Below are positions 59,938 to 64,000 of a stretch of DNA of 64,000 nucleotides, in pieces. The stretch is taken from positions 1,426,001-1,490,000 of the forward strand of contig JAOANU010000002.1 of the NCBI GenBank assembly GCA_034387635.1, given 5' to 3'. Each line of letters opens with the position of its first letter. The stretch's first letter is position 1. The DNA is from Rhodosporidiobolus odoratus. Its lineage: Eukaryota > Basidiomycota > Microbotryomycetes > Sporidiobolales > Sporidiobolaceae. The notes beneath the pieces were generated by a model, which saw nothing but the letters and a program-made list of their open reading frames with translations, was not told where the DNA came from and ran no database searches. The position numbers were made by a program, and so were the translations under genes.

Positions 59938-61243
59938 ATGCAATGCTCTACTACCGCCCTCCGACCCATCATCCGTGTACATCGACTCGCTCCTCCTCCC
60001 TTCTCCTCGTCGTCCAGCTCCCGCTTCGTATCCTCAACAGCCTTCGTTCAAGCTTCCCAGCCCATCGGACGCATCGAACACGTGACCTCCGCCTTCCCCG
60101 CCAACCTCTCCCATGCGGGTCCCTTCCCCCTCCCCTCTGCCGACGAGGCTCGCGCCGCCCGAATAGAAGCCACCCAACGCAAATGGAAGCAACTCGGTAC
60201 AGTCGAAAAAGCTGGACGAGCCGCCACACAGACAGGAAGCGCCGTCGTCGTCTTGTTTGGGGCGGGATTGGTCGCCTTGGTGGCCTATGCATTCGGGAGT
60301 GAGCTGTTCAGCGAGGCGAGTCCGACTAGGGTGTTTGAAGATTGCGTCGAACGAGTCAAGGCGGATCCAGAGGTACGCTCCCATGCTTTCCTTCCTCGCC
60401 GAGCGGGATGACAACTGAAGCGCAACTGAACCTTTTTTCTCTCTCTTCGTTGCTCGGACGGCTGTAGCTCTCCTCAATCCTCCTCCCTCCCCATTCCTTC
60501 CACGGCTCCTCCTCCTCCTCCCGAACGCGTCAAAGACACATCCAACATTCTTACAGTCAAGACCCCCAAACCGGTACCGAGACCCTCTTCGTGCGCTTCT
60601 ACCTCGAAGCTCGTTCTCCCCACGATCAGCACGCAGGGGAGAGTTGGATGGACTGGGCCAAGCGGTGGGTCGGACCTTTGATCTGGGAGGATAGTTCTAA
60701 TCCCGGGGCGTATCAACCGGTTTTGTCGGGGGAGGAGAAGGAGAGGAGGGAGAAAGTCGAGAGGGAGGAGAAAGAGAGGGAGGAGAAAGAGAAGAGGAAG
60801 AAGACATGGAGTGGATGGCTCGGGGCTAATTTGAGTCTGAGTGCGGCGCTCGGGGGGTTCTTGGGTGGAGAGAAAGGGTTCAGGGGAGCGAAGGGGGAGG
60901 AGGGCTCGGGAAGTTTGTTAAGGAGACAGAGGAAACCTGCTCCGGGCCAGTTCACGACGGGAGAGGTTGTGGCCGAGTTGGAAAAGGTAGGGGTCGACCC
61001 TTGCCTCTTTCTGCCCTCTCGCATTGAATCTCGGTGCTCAGAATTGACCTTTTCTTTCTTGACGCTTAGGACCGCACCACTGGTCACTTCGTCTACAAGC
61101 AACTCTTCGTGGCCATTCCCGATTCGCATCACCCCTCGTACTACCGCCATAACATTTCTACCGAAACTGTGATTCCGCCTGCCGAAGGGGAGGGACAGGG
61201 AGCCCAACGGTATAGGTTCTGGAGCAGGAGTAAGACGGTCTGA
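59938..61243 (+). CDS. TIM21: Mitochondrial TIM23-complex subunit Tim21
   Basis: Tim21 sits in the inner mitochondrial membrane and links the TIM23 translocase to TOM and to respiratory complexes. The N-terminus (MQCSTTALRPIIRVHRLAPP) is basic and Ser-rich, as in a presequence. One membrane helix follows (SAVVVLFGAGLVALVAYAFG), then the intermembrane-space domain: SELFSEASPTRVFEDCVERV, KADPE|LSSILLPPHSFHGS, ETLFVRFYLEARSPHDQHAG, and after an insert QFTTGEVVAELEK|DRTTGH, FVYKQLFVAIPDSHHPSYYR. It ends FWSRSKTV at TGA 61241-61243. A highly charged Glu/Lys/Arg stretch and Gly-rich segment of about 80 residues splits the domain, longer than I expect for the family. Two introns. Confidence 0.87.
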
Positions 61244-62816
61244 GGATCACCTCAGGGTCGACCATAGTAGGATAACACGTGCCATATCATACGTCGCTAC
61301 TTTACTGGGGTATGGCAGAGGTCGGGAGGTCGAAGAGGAGAAGAGCTTGCAGATTAGGAAGGTCCGCTGTATCCCGCATGTTTGCTCGATGCTTGCTATG
61401 CGCAAGACAGCACACGTCACTGTCTTATCATGTCACTCGGCCCTTCTACCGCTGCCGTTTGTGAGGTGCGCACCGAAGTGGCTGTACATGGACTATACGA
61501 GGGAAAGGTGTGGGAGTACTCCGCCGAGTAAAAGCCTGCCTGCGCCGATGCGGCGCCTGCACAGACGTACGCAACCGCCCGAGTGGCATTCGCGCAACAT
61601 CGCAGCACCGTATCCTGCCGCTCCCGTGCATCGAAAGGCGATTTCGAAGCGGCGAGACATGGGCATGTAGGGTTTGTGCGAAGCAAGCCAGTCGGCTGAT
61701 ATCCTTGACTGCCAGGGCGAATGTGACCGATTGTTCAAAGTTGCCGCCGCACGCAGAGCAGCTGGCTGATCGCGACGAAGGCGGGCGTGGCGGAATCGCG
61801 AGAGAAAGCACGTCGCCCCGCCGGCACAGAGACGGCGACAGATGAGAGGGAGTGACCGTAGCGTGGCAATGGCGCTTATGAGCGGATGAGAGCAGTATAT
61901 ACCGCCAAGGGCTGATGAAAGAAGGCACAGGAGGGCAAAGAAGAAAGAACGGACAAGGCGGTCAGAGAAAAGCGGACCGGCTTCCTCGAAGGCGGATACA
62001 TTTCGCGGAACGTGGTCCACGGTCTCTTGTCGCAAAGTGTCGAGGGAACTGCGCGGCCAGTGCGCCATACTGCGCGTCGATGAACCGGAATGTATGGCGG
62101 CGAGAAAAAGGTCATCTCGTGTCCTGCCTTTGCCCAACCCGCTACCCCGCTGAGTAACACCCCTCCCACCCCTTTCGACCAGGAGGAGAAATATGTGCAC
62201 GTATGGCTTCGATCCTCTCTGGACGTTGAGCACCTGCGCTCTCGCCTTGACCTCCACCTTCCGATCCGTTTTTGCCTCGCAGTGGAGAGATGGCGGGGGC
62301 TTACCTAGCGCTCGGAACGGGCGACCAGGTCACGATCGCACCGCAGGAGCAGAGTCAGCCTTTGTCAGGGAGCCCAGTAAGAGCAGGAGAAGCGCCGTTG
62401 GCGGCCGGCGGTTACCCGCTCGTCCCGCATCGTATCAGTCCTCTCCGTCCACACGCTACAGGTCGGACGCTGTTTGCCGCCGCAATAGTAATGCCGGATG
62501 GAGTCGTTCCGACGATAAGACGGGATTGACGGATCGACCTGGACACGGAATTGAACCCAGAGGAACGAATTGGAACGCCAAGACTTTGTGAACCAACTTG
62601 GGTTCTTGGTCTCCGCGTTGCGGCCCTGGGGCGACAAGGAATGCCCAGAATGGCTTCTCATTCCACCTTGTACACACTCTCTCTTTCTACCTACAAGCCT
62701 TACGTTCTCACCTTCATCCGCTGCGACACCCTCATCTCAACCTTCCGGATCTCGCACCGCTCGACCGATCTCTCACCTCGTCAGTACCTCACCCGGCCAA
62801 GCAATCGCAGCAGTCT
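61244..62816. other. Long intergenic region, no supportable gene
   Basis: 1573 bp upstream of the last gene. The longest frame (61493-62257, minus, 254 codons) has no ATG-based coding support, no splice pattern and an odd amino-acid mix rich in Arg/Cys. It probably holds the promoter and 5' leader of the next gene, and possibly untranslated RNA that I cannot recognise. Confidence 0.4.
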
Positions 62817-63924
62817 ATGTCAGCCCCTACCCTCCGCCCTCCCAGCGTTCAGCGAAAACCACCCACCATGTCGAAAGCTGAGATAGCTGCTTCCGCCGTC
62901 GCCGCCAAGCCAACTGCAGCTCCAGCCGAAACGACCCTCATGAGCCCTCCACTCGATGCAATCCTGAGGGCCTTCAAGCTGGACGGCAAGGAAGACAAGG
63001 AGATGCTCAAGCTGCTGTTACAGGCAAAAGCGAAGGAGGATGAGGTGCGTTTTCTTCCTTTTCCTTGATTCATTGTCTTCCGCCGAGCCCTCCTTTTGTT
63101 GACCCCACCCTGCCTCCTTTCAGCGTCTCGCCGCCTTGGACCTCTACCGCACCGAACAGCTTCGAGCCGCCAGCACTGTGGCTCAACAGCAGTACTACCT
63201 CCACTGCCAGCAAGTCTACGCCGCCCAGTACTCTGCCGCACAAAGTCAAGCCTTCCGCGGTCCCCCTCCCTACTCTCCGACAGGGTCACCACCCTCCTCT
63301 CTCTCTCTCACGGTACCGGGCATTGCAAAACGCCCTCGCGCGGGAAGCGACGCCTCGTCGACCTCGGCCGCTTCGGATGGATCCGCCTCCAAGAAATCCA
63401 AGACCTCCGACAAGCCTTCTCACGAAGATGTGATGGCAGCCCTGCGACGCAAATGCGAAGGGAATCAACAAACCCAGAGCGGTCAACCATTCCACGCCCA
63501 CCACTCCGCTTCGCCGAATCACTTCCCCGCCGCCCTACCCGGTCAACGTCCTATCGCGCCACGGTCGCCCCCTTCTCTATCCCCTCCCCTCGCCGCACCT
63601 CCCACCGCCCGCCGAATCTCGCCCCCTCAAACCTCCAGCCGCCACACCTCTTTCCTTCGCCCTGCCGCTCCCCTGTCTGGTACTTCCACCTCCGCTCCCG
63701 CCCCTGTCTCGCATTCTACCTCCGCTCCTCTTTCCTCAGTACCCGAAGAACCGCATCGTAATCGTCACCGCCATCAGCTAGCCCCCGGGAACAAACTCGC
63801 CCTGCTCCTTCATGCTTCGGAAACGACCGAAGCGGCAGCGGGTGCTCTCGCAAGTCCGAATTGGCAACCGCCTCTTCCGCAGGTTTTGGCTGCGGCCACG
63901 AGTGACGTGCGTGGAGCGGCTTGA
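62817..63924 (+). CDS. Unassigned protein with a conserved-looking helical N-terminus
   Basis: Starts MSAPTLRPPSVQRKPPT at 62817; a second in-frame ATG at 62868 (MSKAEIAASAVAA) is also possible. The N-terminal part is helical (PPLDAILRAFKLDGKEDKEM, LKLLLQAKAKEDE|RLAALD, LYRTEQLRAASTVAQQQYYL) across one intron near 63043-63123. Then come a basic nuclear-localisation-like patch (AKRPRAG..., ASKKSKTSDKPSHEDVMAAL), a long Pro/Ser/His-rich segment and a short helical end (NKLALLLHASETTEAAAG). It stops at TGA 63922-63924. The plan suits a nuclear regulator. I do not recognise a family. Confidence 0.6.
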
Positions 63925-64000
63925 ACGAGTTACTCTCTCCCTCGTAGCAGACACTGCTCTCTCATGAGGCTTGTACCACTTTTCCCGTTTTTCGTTTTTC

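Noticed and set aside
61493..62257. 254-codon minus-strand ORF
   Set aside because: Composition rich in Arg/Ser/Cys, no domain and no splice context; likely chance.

Overview
This window comes from an intron-dense nuclear genome, most likely a basidiomycete yeast of the Pucciniomycotina (Rhodotorula/Rhodosporidium/Sporobolomyces-like red yeasts). The reasons are the GC-rich third codon positions, genes broken by many introns of about 50-90 bp with GTRNGT...YAG borders, short intergenic gaps, and fungal housekeeping proteins. The lineage is inferred from gene style and content, not from a marker gene. I see no tRNA, rRNA, CRISPR or intact transposon.

Layout. 0.2-2.6 kb: a divergent pair, the PP4-type phosphatase catalytic subunit (-) and mitochondrial ribosomal protein uL13m (+). 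2.9-9.0 kb: two tandem F-box genes whose first ~670 bp are almost identical, introns included, while the rest has diverged. 9.5-14.3 kb: a Boi/Pob1-type polarity scaffold (-) with SH3, SAM, PH and an extra C-terminal calponin-homology-like module. 14.8-19.4 kb: gene-poor, with a decayed F-box gene (-), a short F-box ORF (+) and a 29-bp direct repeat, then an F-box/leucine-rich gene (+). 20.9-25.6 kb: an M16-family metalloprotease (-). 26.8-31.2 kb: a coiled-coil protein with a dynein-light-chain-like motif (+). 31.9-34.4 kb: an unusual protein with a kinase-like C-terminus and a possible nuclease-like N-terminal half (+); a broken relative lies at 41.2-42.0 kb. 35.1-38.5 kb: a large disordered protein (-). 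39.1-40.6 kb: the GID/CTLH ubiquitin-ligase subunit Gid8 (-). 42.5-44.6 kb: the ESCRT ATPase Vps4 (-). 45.0-54.5 kb: a DNMT5-type cytosine DNA methyltransferase fused to a SNF2 helicase (-), divergent from the DEAD-box helicase Has1 (+, 55.1-57.4 kb). 59.0-61.2 kb: an SH3 protein (-) divergent from Tim21 (+). 62.8-63.9 kb: an unassigned nuclear-looking protein (+).

Most genes are unrelated housekeeping loci, as expected for a yeast chromosome. Three things stand out: the complete DNMT5 gene, which suggests that the organism may maintain CG methylation; the cluster of F-box genes and relics with a clear gene-conversion tract; and the kinase-like/nuclease-like fusion with its decayed relative. 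Exon borders were read by eye from frame continuity and splice consensus. Gene ends are usually firm, and internal borders are good to a few bases where stated.
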